DNA from: a virus
DNA: 27,786 bases
Direction: 5' to 3' (one strand)
Virus record (IMG/VR): IMGVR_UViG_3300050821_009976
Coordinates: 1-27,786 of that record
The notes beneath the pieces are model-generated. The model searched no databases, was not told the DNA's origin, and saw only the letters and a program-made list of their open reading frames with translations. Below, in pieces: positions 5,588 through 10,107 of this stretch (position 1 is its first letter; each line of letters opens with the position of its first letter). A program made the position numbers and the translations under genes.

Positions 5588-5786
5588 CTGGTTTAGGACC
5601 TGTGTGAATTTTATCCCAGTCTCTTAAAGCTAAGGTCATTCTAATGTCTGGCTCTTGGTTATTTATCATTCTTGCCACGGCTAGTATTCTGCGAAGACTT
5701 TCGATTTCTTGTGGCATTTTTTGAACATCACCACTTTGTAGCGAAACAAAGTCTTTCCATAACTTCTCATAGAAACCTTCGTTCAT
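5577..5786 (-). CDS. Small helical protein, unknown
   Basis: 69 residues from ATG 5786 (MNEGFYEKLWKDFV). A longer frame to 5813 is possible, but ATG 5786 overlaps the TGA of the upstream micro-gene (ATGA), the usual coupling here. The protein is mostly helical with acidic and basic residues mixed (EIESLRRILAVARM). It ends HTGPKPDAK over a palindromic element. No family recognised. Confidence 0.62.
   Translation of the reverse strand: MNEGFYEKLWKDFVSLQSGDVQKMPQEIESLRRILAVARMINNQEPDIRMTLALRDWDKIHTGPKPDAK
5587..5603 (-). repeat. Early-operon element, copy 5
   Basis: TCTGGT-TTAGG-ACCTGT. Encodes T-G-P-K-P and runs into ATG 5587 of the next gene. Confidence 0.8.
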
Positions 5787-5908
5787 AATAATATCCCAGC
5801 GGTTAAAGCACAAAGCCCAGCTATGATATGACTCCAGTCGTGAGACGGCATGGCTTGAAAAGCTATTGTAAGATTAACCCCTGCTATTAGCCACATTACC
5901 GCACTCAT
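5783..5908 (-). CDS. Tiny two-segment membrane protein
   Basis: A 41-residue ORF (MSAVMWLIAGVNLTIAF) from ATG 5908 to TGA 5783, with 4-bp ATGA overlaps on both sides. Two hydrophobic segments (residues 3-18 and 27-41) flank a polar turn (PSHDWSH), so it could be a helical hairpin in the membrane. The exact overlaps at both ends fill what would otherwise be the only gap in this part of the operon, which strongly supports translation. No palindromic element marks its 3' end. Function unknown. Confidence 0.65.
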   Translation of the reverse strand: MSAVMWLIAGVNLTIAFQAMPSHDWSHIIAGLCALTAGILL

Positions 5909-6207
5909 TTTGATTCAGGCTCCGAACCAGTTTTAATACCTATCTCATCGTCCTTTAAAATAGAGACGGCGACATAAGTCGTTTCCTGTGCCTCAATCTC
6001 TCTTATAAGTCTACGCATCGCTATAAAGTCTTCTTTCATATTGTGTTCATCTTCATAGGTCATCCAGTCGGGACGGCTCTCTCCGAAAGGGTATTTCTTG
6101 TGCGACCGCATAACTTCATCGTCTGGATCACTGGAATTCATATTCAGGGTAATGTCGGTGCTACATTTCCAACCATCGAATATTCTTTTGAGCACTGAAA
6201 GTTTCAT
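5905..6207 (-). CDS. Small acidic protein, unknown
   Basis: 100 residues from ATG 6207, overlapping the upstream stop by 4 bp (ATGA). It has a short N-terminal helix (MKLSVLKRIFDGWKC), an acidic middle (SSDPDDEVMRSHKKY), a helical segment (NMKEDFIAMRRLIREIEA) and a C terminus KTGSEPESK produced by the palindromic element at 5915-5931. There is no signal peptide or membrane segment. I do not recognise the family. Confidence 0.62.
   Translation of the reverse strand: MKLSVLKRIFDGWKCSTDITLNMNSSDPDDEVMRSHKKYPFGESRPDWMTYEDEHNMKEDFIAMRRLIREIEAQETTYVAVSILKDDEIGIKTGSEPESK
5915..5931 (-). repeat. Early-operon element, copy 6
   Basis: TCAGGC-TCCGA-ACCAGT. Encodes T-G-S-E-P; 6 bases before ATG 5908. 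Confidence 0.78.
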
Positions 6208-6566
6208 TTCTTCTCCGCAGGCTGAGAACCTGTTTCAAACACATATTGGTCCTTGGTGTAGGCTTGATATTTCCCGCCCTCAAGTTCCCAATCGTAAACC
6301 TCGCCTTTACAGGCCACACATACGTTTAATTCATTCCACCTTTTTCTTAGACGGTGTGGAATGCAATTATTCTTTTCACAATCTCCAACGGTATCAAAGA
6401 CAATTTCTACACGAACCTGGCAAGTAAAGAACTTTTCACAGGTGCCGCATTGAAGTTCTTTGATATCTTCATCTCGGCATCGCATATCCTCTGTGTCGTA
6501 TTTTGTAGAACAATAGGGGCAAACAGGTTGCCTATTGCCCCAACATTCATCTGCCGGAAACTTCAT
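6204..6566 (-). CDS. Multi-Cys zinc-ribbon-like protein
   Basis: 120 residues from ATG 6566, which has the best ribosome site of this region (AAGGAAG, 6 nt) and overlaps the stop of the preceding micro-ORF. The frame continues upstream to 6644, but that stretch overlaps other translated frames. Three Cys pairs are visible: CPYC (about 17-20), CGTC (about 41-44) and CVAC (about 84-87), plus further single Cys residues, consistent with one or two zinc ribbons. The C terminus ETGSQPAEKK covers a palindromic element. A nucleic-acid or protein-binding accessory role is likely but unproven. Confidence 0.62.
   Translation of the reverse strand: MKFPADECWGNRQPVCPYCSTKYDTEDMRCRDEDIKELQCGTCEKFFTCQVRVEIVFDTVGDCEKNNCIPHRLRKRWNELNVCVACKGEVYDWELEGGKYQAYTKDQYVFETGSQPAEKK
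6217..6233 (-). repeat. Early-operon element, copy 7
   Basis: GCAGGC-TGAGA-ACCTGT. Encodes T-G-S-Q-P; 9 bases before ATG 6207. Confidence 0.78.
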
Positions 6567-6610
6567 TTTACTTCCTTCTGTGAAACAGGTGGATAACCAG
6601 GCAAAATCAT
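6563..6610 (-). CDS. Fifteen-codon linking micro-ORF
   Basis: MILPGYPPVSQKEVK, from ATG 6610 to TGA 6563. It overlaps the stop of the frameshift extension (ATGA at 6610-6607) and the ATG of the next gene (ATGA at 6566-6563), so it bridges the two genes exactly. LPGYPP is the element footprint of 6585-6601. The same frame is open without a start codon for 21 further codons upstream (through KCCDGSSKWWGY), so it may be the end of a decayed gene. Confidence 0.35.
   Translation of the reverse strand: MILPGYPPVSQKEVK
6585..6601 (-). repeat. Early-operon element, copy 8
   Basis: ACAGGT-GGATA-ACCAGG. Encodes P-G-Y-P-P of the 15-codon ORF; 18 bases before ATG 6566. Confidence 0.78.
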
Positions 6611-6795
6611 GTAGCCCCACCATTTTGAAGAGCCATCGCAGCACTTAAATAATTGGCCGCGCCCATTGCTTGGTTAGTTGCTAGCCCCATTCCTTGAGCA
6701 GAGTAATTTTGTCCGCTCATAGTATTGGTTAAGTAAGTCTGTGGATATGCGCTCACGGTAGTAGTCGAGCCGGTATAAACCGGAGCGCTCTTTAA
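6607..6795 (-). CDS. Start-less -1 frame extension, predicted frameshift product
   Basis: Sixty-two codons open in the -1 frame directly after the slippery site at the end of the 6792-6980 gene, reading LKSAPVYTGSTTTVS and ending LQNGGAT at TGA 6609-6607. There is no ATG before residue 26 and no ribosome site at the internal ATG or GTG. Composition is rich in Ala, Gln, Asn, Thr, Tyr and Ser, without membrane segments, similar to small virion or accessory proteins. With the upstream gene it gives a 124-residue fusion. The alternative is a pseudogene fragment, but the perfect frameshift signal argues against that. Confidence 0.6.
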   Translation of the reverse strand, partial: LKSAPVYTGSTTTVSAYPQTYLTNTMSGQNYSAQGMGLATNQAMGAANYLSAAMALQNGGAT

Positions 6796-6801
6796 AAAGG
6801 G
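6749..6801 (-). promoter_or_regulatory. Programmed -1 ribosomal frameshift signal
   Basis: On the minus strand the heptamer C CCT TTT (6801-6795) is in the correct frame (XXY YYZ) and immediately precedes the TAA stop. After a 6-nt spacer (6794-6789), GCGCTC (6788-6783) can pair with GAGCGC (6754-6749). Inside lies a second stem, CGGT-TTAT-ACCG, extendable to CCGGT/ACCGG. Slippery site, spacer and downstream structure all match the known requirements for -1 frameshifting. Confidence 0.65.
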
Positions 6802-6980
6802 CGAACGGCTACCTCACATTGGTCCAGCTTCTTAGCGTATTTCTCTGGGATATCACGAGCGGCTAAAAGTGTTGCGGCTTGAATAGTTTCGGCCATAACA
6901 GTTTTAACTGGTACGATAAGTTCCGAAGGCTTTTCATCGTCTTTGTAATTAAACATCACTGCGTATTCGAATAACTTCAT
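6792..6980 (-). CDS. Small conserved-looking phage protein, zero-frame product
   Basis: 62 residues from ATG 6980, with AAGGAG as ribosome site, 1 nt after the upstream stop. The protein MKLFEYAVMFNYKDD... has an alternating strand-helix pattern (SELIVPVKTVMAETIQ, then TLLAARDIPEKYAKKL) and ends VAVRPF. This overall pattern, with a C-terminal VRPF, looks like a small protein I have met in environmental phage genomes, but I know no function for it. It is not marked by a palindromic element at its own end; instead it ends in the frameshift signal, so two products (62 and 124 residues) are predicted. Confidence 0.7.
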   Translation of the reverse strand: MKLFEYAVMFNYKDDEKPSELIVPVKTVMAETIQAATLLAARDIPEKYAKKLDQCEVAVRPF

Positions 6981-6981
6981 T

Positions 6982-7209
6982 TCATTCTCCTTTTATAGTT
7001 TTTGATTCAGGTTGGAAACCAGATTTACATTCAGGGCAGTACCATGTGCCAAGCCCAGGTTCTTCTTTATCTTCAACAAAGTTATCGGGCCATTTGTCTT
7101 TTGACGATGTTCTCGTGCTACCTATAAAGGACCCAGAACTTAAATCATGAGTATGTGGCGCTAGACCATAATGCGGAAACATTTCACAATCTTCGTTCTT
7201 ACAACTCAC
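6982..7209 (-). CDS. Small Cys-rich protein, unknown
   Basis: 75 residues from ATG 7209 (ATGA overlap upstream). It begins MSCKNEDCEMF and later has WYCPECKSGFQ, so CxxxxC and CPEC could form one zinc ribbon around a polar middle (DLSSGSFIGSTRTSS). SGFQP is the footprint of the element at 7007-7023; the tail TIKGE carries the AAGGAG used by the next gene. No family recognised. Confidence 0.6.
   Translation of the reverse strand: MSCKNEDCEMFPHYGLAPHTHDLSSGSFIGSTRTSSKDKWPDNFVEDKEEPGLGTWYCPECKSGFQPESKTIKGE
7007..7023 (-). repeat. Early-operon element, copy 9
   Basis: TCAGGT-TGGAA-ACCAGA. Encodes S-G-F-Q-P; 26 bases before ATG 6980. Confidence 0.75.
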
Positions 7210-7541
7210 TTCTCATCCTTTTCAACTGGTTCCGGACCAGAATCATTTTGTAAAAACTCACCCGCCATTAGTAAATGAAAGTCGCGGGATGGGAGGTTCT
7301 TAATTTCCTCGCCTAAAGTATACGCGCCAAACTGTGAGCCTAATGCGGCTCTCATCCCATTGGCATATGGTATAATTAAAACGTAGTCAAAAAAGTGATC
7401 CCCTGAATGTTCAATACAAAGAATAAGATCACCATCTTTCAAGCGCCCTTTCATCCAGCAGTTGCCAACTCTAGAGAAATCATCCGGGCTTACTTTGTAA
7501 ATGCTTCCTATTGAAGCGCCTTGGCCCCAAGATCTAGTCAT
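7206..7541 (-). CDS. Hypothetical early protein
   Basis: 111 residues from ATG 7541, overlapping the upstream gene by 8 bp. It looks like a compact alpha/beta domain: KDGDLILCIEH, HFFDYVLIIPYANG and DFHLLMAGEF form strands or helices. It has no membrane segment. The C terminus NDSGPEPVEKDEK overlies the element at 7225-7241. The central part (KGRLKDGDLILCIEHSGDH) recalls SH3-like barrels, but this is only an impression. Function unknown. Confidence 0.62.
   Translation of the reverse strand: MTRSWGQGASIGSIYKVSPDDFSRVGNCWMKGRLKDGDLILCIEHSGDHFFDYVLIIPYANGMRAALGSQFGAYTLGEEIKNLPSRDFHLLMAGEFLQNDSGPEPVEKDEK
7225..7241 (-). repeat. Early-operon element, copy 10
   Basis: ACTGGT-TCCGG-ACCAGA. Encodes S-G-P-E-P; 15 bases before ATG 7209. 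Confidence 0.8.
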
Positions 7542-7929
7542 TTTTTACTCCTGGTTTTGAACCTGATTCACAGCCAAGATATTTACATTCTAGCTTGTGA
7601 CCAATACGTTCAATCGTTTCAACCCCGCCTTTAATGTTCTCGGGAGATGCCATTTCAAATTTAATTAGTGAAATTCTTACTTTCCATAAATCGTCTATGG
7701 TTGGTAATATCGTGATTAGCAGGCTTGGCAAAATAAGGCTAAGAGCTATAATTTTTGCAGTCCTTCTGTATCTGGCCCATGCTTCAGTGCGCTCCTTGCT
7801 TTCATAATTACAAGAACCAATATCGGTAATAGGCAGGCCAAAAAATAAAGTTATAACGGATACAAATAATCCAGCGCATCCCAAGCCTTTTATATTGGAT
7901 AAAATAGCGAGCAGAATTTCGTATTTCAT
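7534..7929 (-). CDS. Two-pass membrane protein, unknown
   Basis: 131 residues from ATG 7929 with ATGA coupling. Two membrane helices are clear: about residues 17-36 (GCAGLFVSVITLFFGLPI) and about 58-76 (IIALSLILPSLLITILPTI), separated by a basic loop (YESKERTEAWARYRRTAK) expected inside the cell. A C-terminal soluble part follows, with ESGSKPGVKND over the element at 7550-7566. It is the largest membrane protein of the early operon. A role at the host envelope, for example superinfection control, is possible but unsupported. Confidence 0.65.
   Translation of the reverse strand: MKYEILLAILSNIKGLGCAGLFVSVITLFFGLPITDIGSCNYESKERTEAWARYRRTAKIIALSLILPSLLITILPTIDDLWKVRISLIKFEMASPENIKGGVETIERIGHKLECKYLGCESGSKPGVKND
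7550..7566 (-). repeat. Early-operon element, copy 11
   Basis: CCTGGT-TTTGA-ACCTGA. Encodes S-G-S-K-P; 8 bases before ATG 7541. Confidence 0.78.
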
Positions 7930-8174
7930 TTTTCATCCTTCTTTTCAACAGGCTTAAGACCTGGCTCAATCTTTAATCTATAAGCACAATACTCGTCGCT
8001 CAATAAAACGTATTTCTCCGCAAGCGCACAGTATTTCTCATTTAGTGCAATGTATTTTTCCTGAAGTGGTCGTTCATAAATTAACGGCTCTTGGCCAGCT
8101 ATGTGATTAACCACTTTAGCTCCGATACACCAATCACAAGTGGGGCTATAGTCTTGTGGATGATTGTGCTTCAT
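7926..8174 (-). CDS. Small protein with repeated EKY heptad, coiled-coil-like
   Basis: 82 residues from ATG 8174 (ATGA overlap). The N terminus has His/Cys residues (MKHNHPQDYSPTCDWC). The middle contains a short internal repeat (QEKYIALNEKYCALAEKYVLLSDEYCAY) with EKY at seven-residue spacing, predicting a helix or coiled coil. The C terminus EPGLKPVEKKDEK covers the element at 7948-7964. The heptad repeat suggests self-association. Family not recognised. Confidence 0.62.
   Translation of the reverse strand: MKHNHPQDYSPTCDWCIGAKVVNHIAGQEPLIYERPLQEKYIALNEKYCALAEKYVLLSDEYCAYRLKIEPGLKPVEKKDEK
7948..7964 (-). repeat. Early-operon element, copy 12
   Basis: ACAGGC-TTAAG-ACCTGG. Encodes P-G-L-K-P; 18 bases before ATG 7929. 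Confidence 0.78.
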
Positions 8175-8383
8175 TTTTCCTCTTTCACTGGTACATTACC
8201 TGTTTTATTTTCCATGAACCAAGTCCAAGCCATAAACAAACCTTCGTCTAGTTTCTCCATTGGAGAATAATTAAAAGTCTGGTCACCGATAGTGACCTCT
8301 GTGTCCGTGATATAGATTTTCCTGTTCAGCCTATGTGCCAACTCAAAAAGTCCTTTTAAAATATACTCGCAATCGACCGTCAT
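8171..8383 (-). CDS. Small alpha/beta protein, unknown
   Basis: 70 residues from ATG 8383 with GGGTG 5 nt upstream. An N-terminal helix (YILKGLFELAHRLN) is followed by a beta hairpin (KIYITDTEVTIGDQTFNY) and a second helix (EGLFMAWTWFME). The end KTGNVPVKEEK overlies the element at 8187-8203. It is soluble and compact; function unknown. Confidence 0.62.
   Translation of the reverse strand: MTVDCEYILKGLFELAHRLNRKIYITDTEVTIGDQTFNYSPMEKLDEGLFMAWTWFMENKTGNVPVKEEK
8187..8203 (-). repeat. Early-operon element, copy 13
   Basis: ACTGGT-ACATT-ACCTGT. Encodes T-G-N-V-P; 12 bases before ATG 8174. Confidence 0.8.
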
Positions 8384-8390
8384 AATTCAC

Positions 8391-8407
8391 CCAGGGTATT
8401 AACCAGT
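8391..8407 (-). repeat. Early-operon element, copy 14
   Basis: CCAGGG-TATTA-ACCAGT. Contains the stop of the mini zinc ribbon (T-G-stop); 7 bases before ATG 8383. Confidence 0.72.
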
Positions 8408-8497
8408 TTTACATTTCGAACAATATTTCGGCTTCGGTGCTTCTACCGAAACAAGTAGTCGTTTTTTACATTTAAAACATTCGTATGGCTTTTTCAT
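8399..8497 (-). CDS. Mini zinc-ribbon protein
   Basis: A 32-residue ORF (MKKPYECFKCKKRLL) from ATG 8497 to TAA 8399. Two CxxC knuckles (ECFKC and YCSKC) about 18 residues apart form a complete four-Cys zinc ribbon with a basic surface. Such mini ribbons often bind nucleic acid or a protein partner. The start codon lies in the element at 8497-8513; its own C terminus KTG-stop lies in the element at 8391-8407. The intact Cys pattern in so few codons makes this ORF convincing. Confidence 0.72.
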   Translation of the reverse strand: MKKPYECFKCKKRLLVSVEAPKPKYCSKCKTG

Positions 8498-8513
8498 CTG
8501 GTTGTTAGCCTTT
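8497..8513 (-). repeat. Early-operon element, copy 15
   Basis: TCTGGT-TGTTA-GCCTTT. Contains the stop of the membrane ORF at 8505 and touches ATG 8497. Confidence 0.7.
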
Positions 8514-8597
8514 GTAATGAATCCAAAGCCATGCGCCTATCATAGCGTAGGCATAAATCAAATAAGGGATATATGGTTTCCAATCATTCAGGTTCAT
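8505..8597 (-). CDS. Tiny single-pass membrane protein
   Basis: A 30-residue ORF (MNLNDWKPYIPYLIYAYA) from ATG 8597, a codon lying inside a palindromic element, to TAA 8505. Residues 9-27 form a Tyr/Ile/Trp-rich membrane helix ending in HYKG. It overlaps the upstream gene by 14 bp and ends 8 bp before the start of the mini zinc ribbon, inside the next element. Function unknown. Confidence 0.58.
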   Translation of the reverse strand: MNLNDWKPYIPYLIYAYAMIGAWLWIHYKG

Positions 8598-8766
8598 TGC
8601 CTGTCGTAATCCTTCTGACATAAAGTTCTAAATCAAAATTAGGATGAGCATTGTTTATATGCAATATTTCCCAAGCTAAAGGCTGTTCTTTATCAGTCCT
8701 AACCAGTCGGTCAAAAACTTTAAGGACTTCTTGTCCTAGAGCCAAACAATATTCATCACTTTTCAT
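8584..8766 (-). CDS. Small helical protein, unknown
   Basis: 60 residues from ATG 8766 (MKSDEYCLALGQEVLK). An upstream in-frame ATG at 8841 would add 25 residues, but those lie over the real end of the preceding micro-gene in another frame, and ATG 8766 sits at the usual place in a palindromic element. The sequence is helical (QEVLKVFDRLVR) and ends ITTGNEPE over the element at 8588-8604. No family recognised. Confidence 0.62.
   Translation of the reverse strand: MKSDEYCLALGQEVLKVFDRLVRTDKEQPLAWEILHINNAHPNFDLELYVRRITTGNEPE
8588..8604 (-). repeat. Early-operon element, copy 16
   Basis: TCAGGT-TCATT-GCCTGT. Encodes T-G-N-E-P and contains ATG 8597 of the next ORF in its spacer. Confidence 0.75.
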
Positions 8767-8890
8767 CTGGTATATCACCTGTTGTAAAAGTGCTGGGTGG
8801 ATTTTCCACCCGCGCGTTGGCGTGTAAGAGTTGCCATTCAAGGCAGCCTATGTTCCGCGTGAACAACCGCAGCACATTATCAAATTTCAT
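8756..8890 (-). CDS. Small basic protein in a hidden frame
   Basis: A 44-residue ORF (MKFDNVLRLFTRNIG) from ATG 8890 to TGA 8756, overlapping its upstream neighbour by 11 bp and its downstream neighbour by 11 bp. It ends TTGDIPDEK, the standard footprint of a palindromic element, which picks this frame out over the two others open in the same stretch. It contains LRLFTRN and LEWQLLHANARVE. The DNA near its end (GCACTTTTACA) recurs at 4840-4850. Function unknown. Confidence 0.6.
   Translation of the reverse strand: MKFDNVLRLFTRNIGCLEWQLLHANARVENPPSTFTTGDIPDEK
8766..8782 (-). repeat. Early-operon element, copy 17
   Basis: TCTGGT-ATATC-ACCTGT. Encodes T-G-D-I-P of the hidden 44-codon gene and ends in ATG 8766. 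Confidence 0.8.
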
Positions 8891-9059
8891 CTTCGTTAAT
8901 CTGTCTGTATTTGAGGACCAAAGAACCTTCTACAACTTTAAAGATCTTAACTCGACCCTCTTCTTTGTTTCTCATCAGATCAACTTTCATAATATTTTTG
9001 TCCCAGTAGCCATATTGAGTTTCGTCGTTCACTTGAACCAGATAGACAGGGGTTTCCAT
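8880..9059 (-). CDS. Small beta-rich protein, unknown
   Basis: A 59-residue ORF (METPVYLVQVNDETQYGY) from ATG 9059, with AAAGGAAG 5 nt upstream, to TGA 8880. Alternating strands (PVYLVQVND, GRVKIFKVV, SLVLKYRQI) suggest a small barrel. It has no membrane segment and no element footprint at its own end. A palindromic element lies 13 nt before its start (9073-9089). Function unknown. Confidence 0.65.
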   Translation of the reverse strand: METPVYLVQVNDETQYGYWDKNIMKVDLMRNKEEGRVKIFKVVEGSLVLKYRQINEDEI

Positions 9060-9072
9060 AACTTCCTTTCAA

Positions 9073-9089
9073 ACAGGTCAGAGACCTGT
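9073..9089 (-). repeat. Early-operon element, copy 18
   Basis: ACAGGT-CAGAG-ACCTGT, a perfect 6-bp inverted repeat. Encodes T-G-L-stop of the 26-codon gene after ERF; 13 bases before ATG 9059. Confidence 0.82.
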
Positions 9090-9158
9090 CTCACTTTTCC
9101 ATAACTCGCGTAATTCCATTGCCACAATCAATATAAGACATCCCCAGAAATAACCCAT
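9078..9158 (-). CDS. Tiny single-pass membrane peptide
   Basis: A 26-residue ORF (MGYFWGCLILIVAMELRE) from ATG 9158, sharing one base with the ERF stop (TGATG), to TGA 9078. Residues 2-14 are hydrophobic and the rest is charged (ELRELWKSETGL). Its last codons, ACA GGT CTC TGA, lie in the perfect palindrome at 9073-9089. Coupling to ERF and the element footprint support it. Confidence 0.5.
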   Translation of the reverse strand: MGYFWGCLILIVAMELRELWKSETGL

Positions 9159-9838
9159 CACGTCCCCTTTTCAAGCAGCGTTCCTTCGATGCTTCTTATT
9201 AAATAATCGTAGTTGAATTTAGTGAGTTCTTTAGTCGACTCTATTTTAAACCGCAATTTCATAAATTCTTTAACCTTGTCTGTAGACCAATTGTGTTTAT
9301 TAGCGATGGCGAATAGACGCTTAATCTGAGGCTCAGTCACTAAGGCCGTTGAGTGTTGGTTAGAATCATGCCCAACCCTATTAAAGCGATCACTGGCGGA
9401 GTTATTACTATCCTTTAGGCTAGGAATTTTCCCGCCGAGAACCTCGGCGGTAGTAGCCGCATTCCCATCATCATCTGCCGTACCAACTGCTGCCAATGCC
9501 AAGACAGAATACCTCTTGGTATATGTGAGTGAAGATCCCAATCCCTGATCAGTTCCCACCTTATTTATTACCGGTAATTCAGTGGAAACCCATTCCCCCG
9601 AAGTGTGAAGAAATATGGTTTCCATTATTAGGTGGCCAGCTTCATTAAAGTGAGTTGGGTGGCTTATCCAGATATCATTGGCATTAAGAACCTTTTTTAT
9701 TTCTTCTATAACATCATCATACTCGGCATAGTCGCTTTTAAAGTGAGGGTTTTCGCCCCTCTTAGGAATAGGTTTTATGAGCTTTTGGCATCTAATCAAG
9801 ATTGGGATTATCTTTTTAAATGTTTGCGATGTTTTCAT
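9158..9838 (-). CDS. erf: ERF-family single-strand annealing protein
   Basis: 226 residues from ATG 9838, which overlaps the upstream stop (ATGA); an in-frame ATG three codons earlier (9847) is less likely. The ERF superfamily core is clear: NPHFKSDYAEYDDVIEEIKK near the N terminus, then ISHPTHFN, METIFLHTSGEWVST and GSSLTYTKRYSVLALAAVGT, followed by the DDDGNAA turn. ERF proteins anneal complementary strands in phage recombination and help circularise or repair the genome. The C-terminal quarter (VTEPQIKRLFAIANKHN) is the domain often attached in phage versions. It is the only clear DNA-recombination protein of the early operon; I see no helicase, polymerase or SSB here. Confidence 0.9.
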   Translation of the reverse strand: MKTSQTFKKIIPILIRCQKLIKPIPKRGENPHFKSDYAEYDDVIEEIKKVLNANDIWISHPTHFNEAGHLIMETIFLHTSGEWVSTELPVINKVGTDQGLGSSLTYTKRYSVLALAAVGTADDDGNAATTAEVLGGKIPSLKDSNNSASDRFNRVGHDSNQHSTALVTEPQIKRLFAIANKHNWSTDKVKEFMKLRFKIESTKELTKFNYDYLIRSIEGTLLEKGT

Positions 9839-10107
9839 TTTGACCAACCCTTCTTCATCTGTTCAAAGCGCCTACTAACCTTCTCTTCTTCACTCAGCAT
9901 TTCGGTTTTATCTTCGCCGGTTATGGGGCACTCGAAGTATCCTTTTTTGTCCATCATTCCGATTGCAAGGCCAACGATATCGACGTTAGTTAGATAGCAC
10001 CCAACTAAGTACATGATTGCACTTTCGGTTATGTCTTCTGGCTTTTCTCCAAAGAGAGTTGTTAAATCTCTTTTAGCTCTTTCACGTAATTCTAAAATGT
10101 CGCTCAT
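9835..10107 (-). CDS. Small acidic/helical protein upstream of ERF, unknown
   Basis: 90 residues from ATG 10107 (ATGA overlap). It is mixed helical (LELRERAKRDLTTLFG), with a hydrophobic stretch (SAIMYLVGCYLTNVDIVGLAIG, about 28-49) that could be a buried helix pair rather than a membrane segment, and a Cys in ECPITGED. It is tightly coupled to ERF on both sides of the junction, so an accessory role in recombination is possible. I do not recognise the family. Confidence 0.6.
   Translation of the reverse strand: MSDILELRERAKRDLTTLFGEKPEDITESAIMYLVGCYLTNVDIVGLAIGMMDKKGYFECPITGEDKTEMLSEEEKVSRRFEQMKKGWSK

Noticed and set aside
8848-8877. Nine-codon Cys-rich ORF (MCCGCSRGT)
   Set aside because: It lies inside the better-supported 44-codon gene at 8756-8890 in another frame and has no ribosome site.
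3055-9089. CRISPR array or integron attC cassettes
   Set aside because: The repeats are 17-bp degenerate palindromes separated by coding sequences of variable length, not uniform spacers, and the only integrase is a phage-type tyrosine recombinase without integron features.
8790-9104. Plus-strand 104-codon ORF opposite the early micro-genes
   Set aside because: It runs against a series of coupled minus-strand genes and lacks a ribosome site or recognisable domain.
9632-9997. Plus-strand 121-codon ORF opposite ERF
   Set aside because: It is the antisense shadow of ERF and its upstream neighbour, with no ribosome site and a composition typical of antisense reading.
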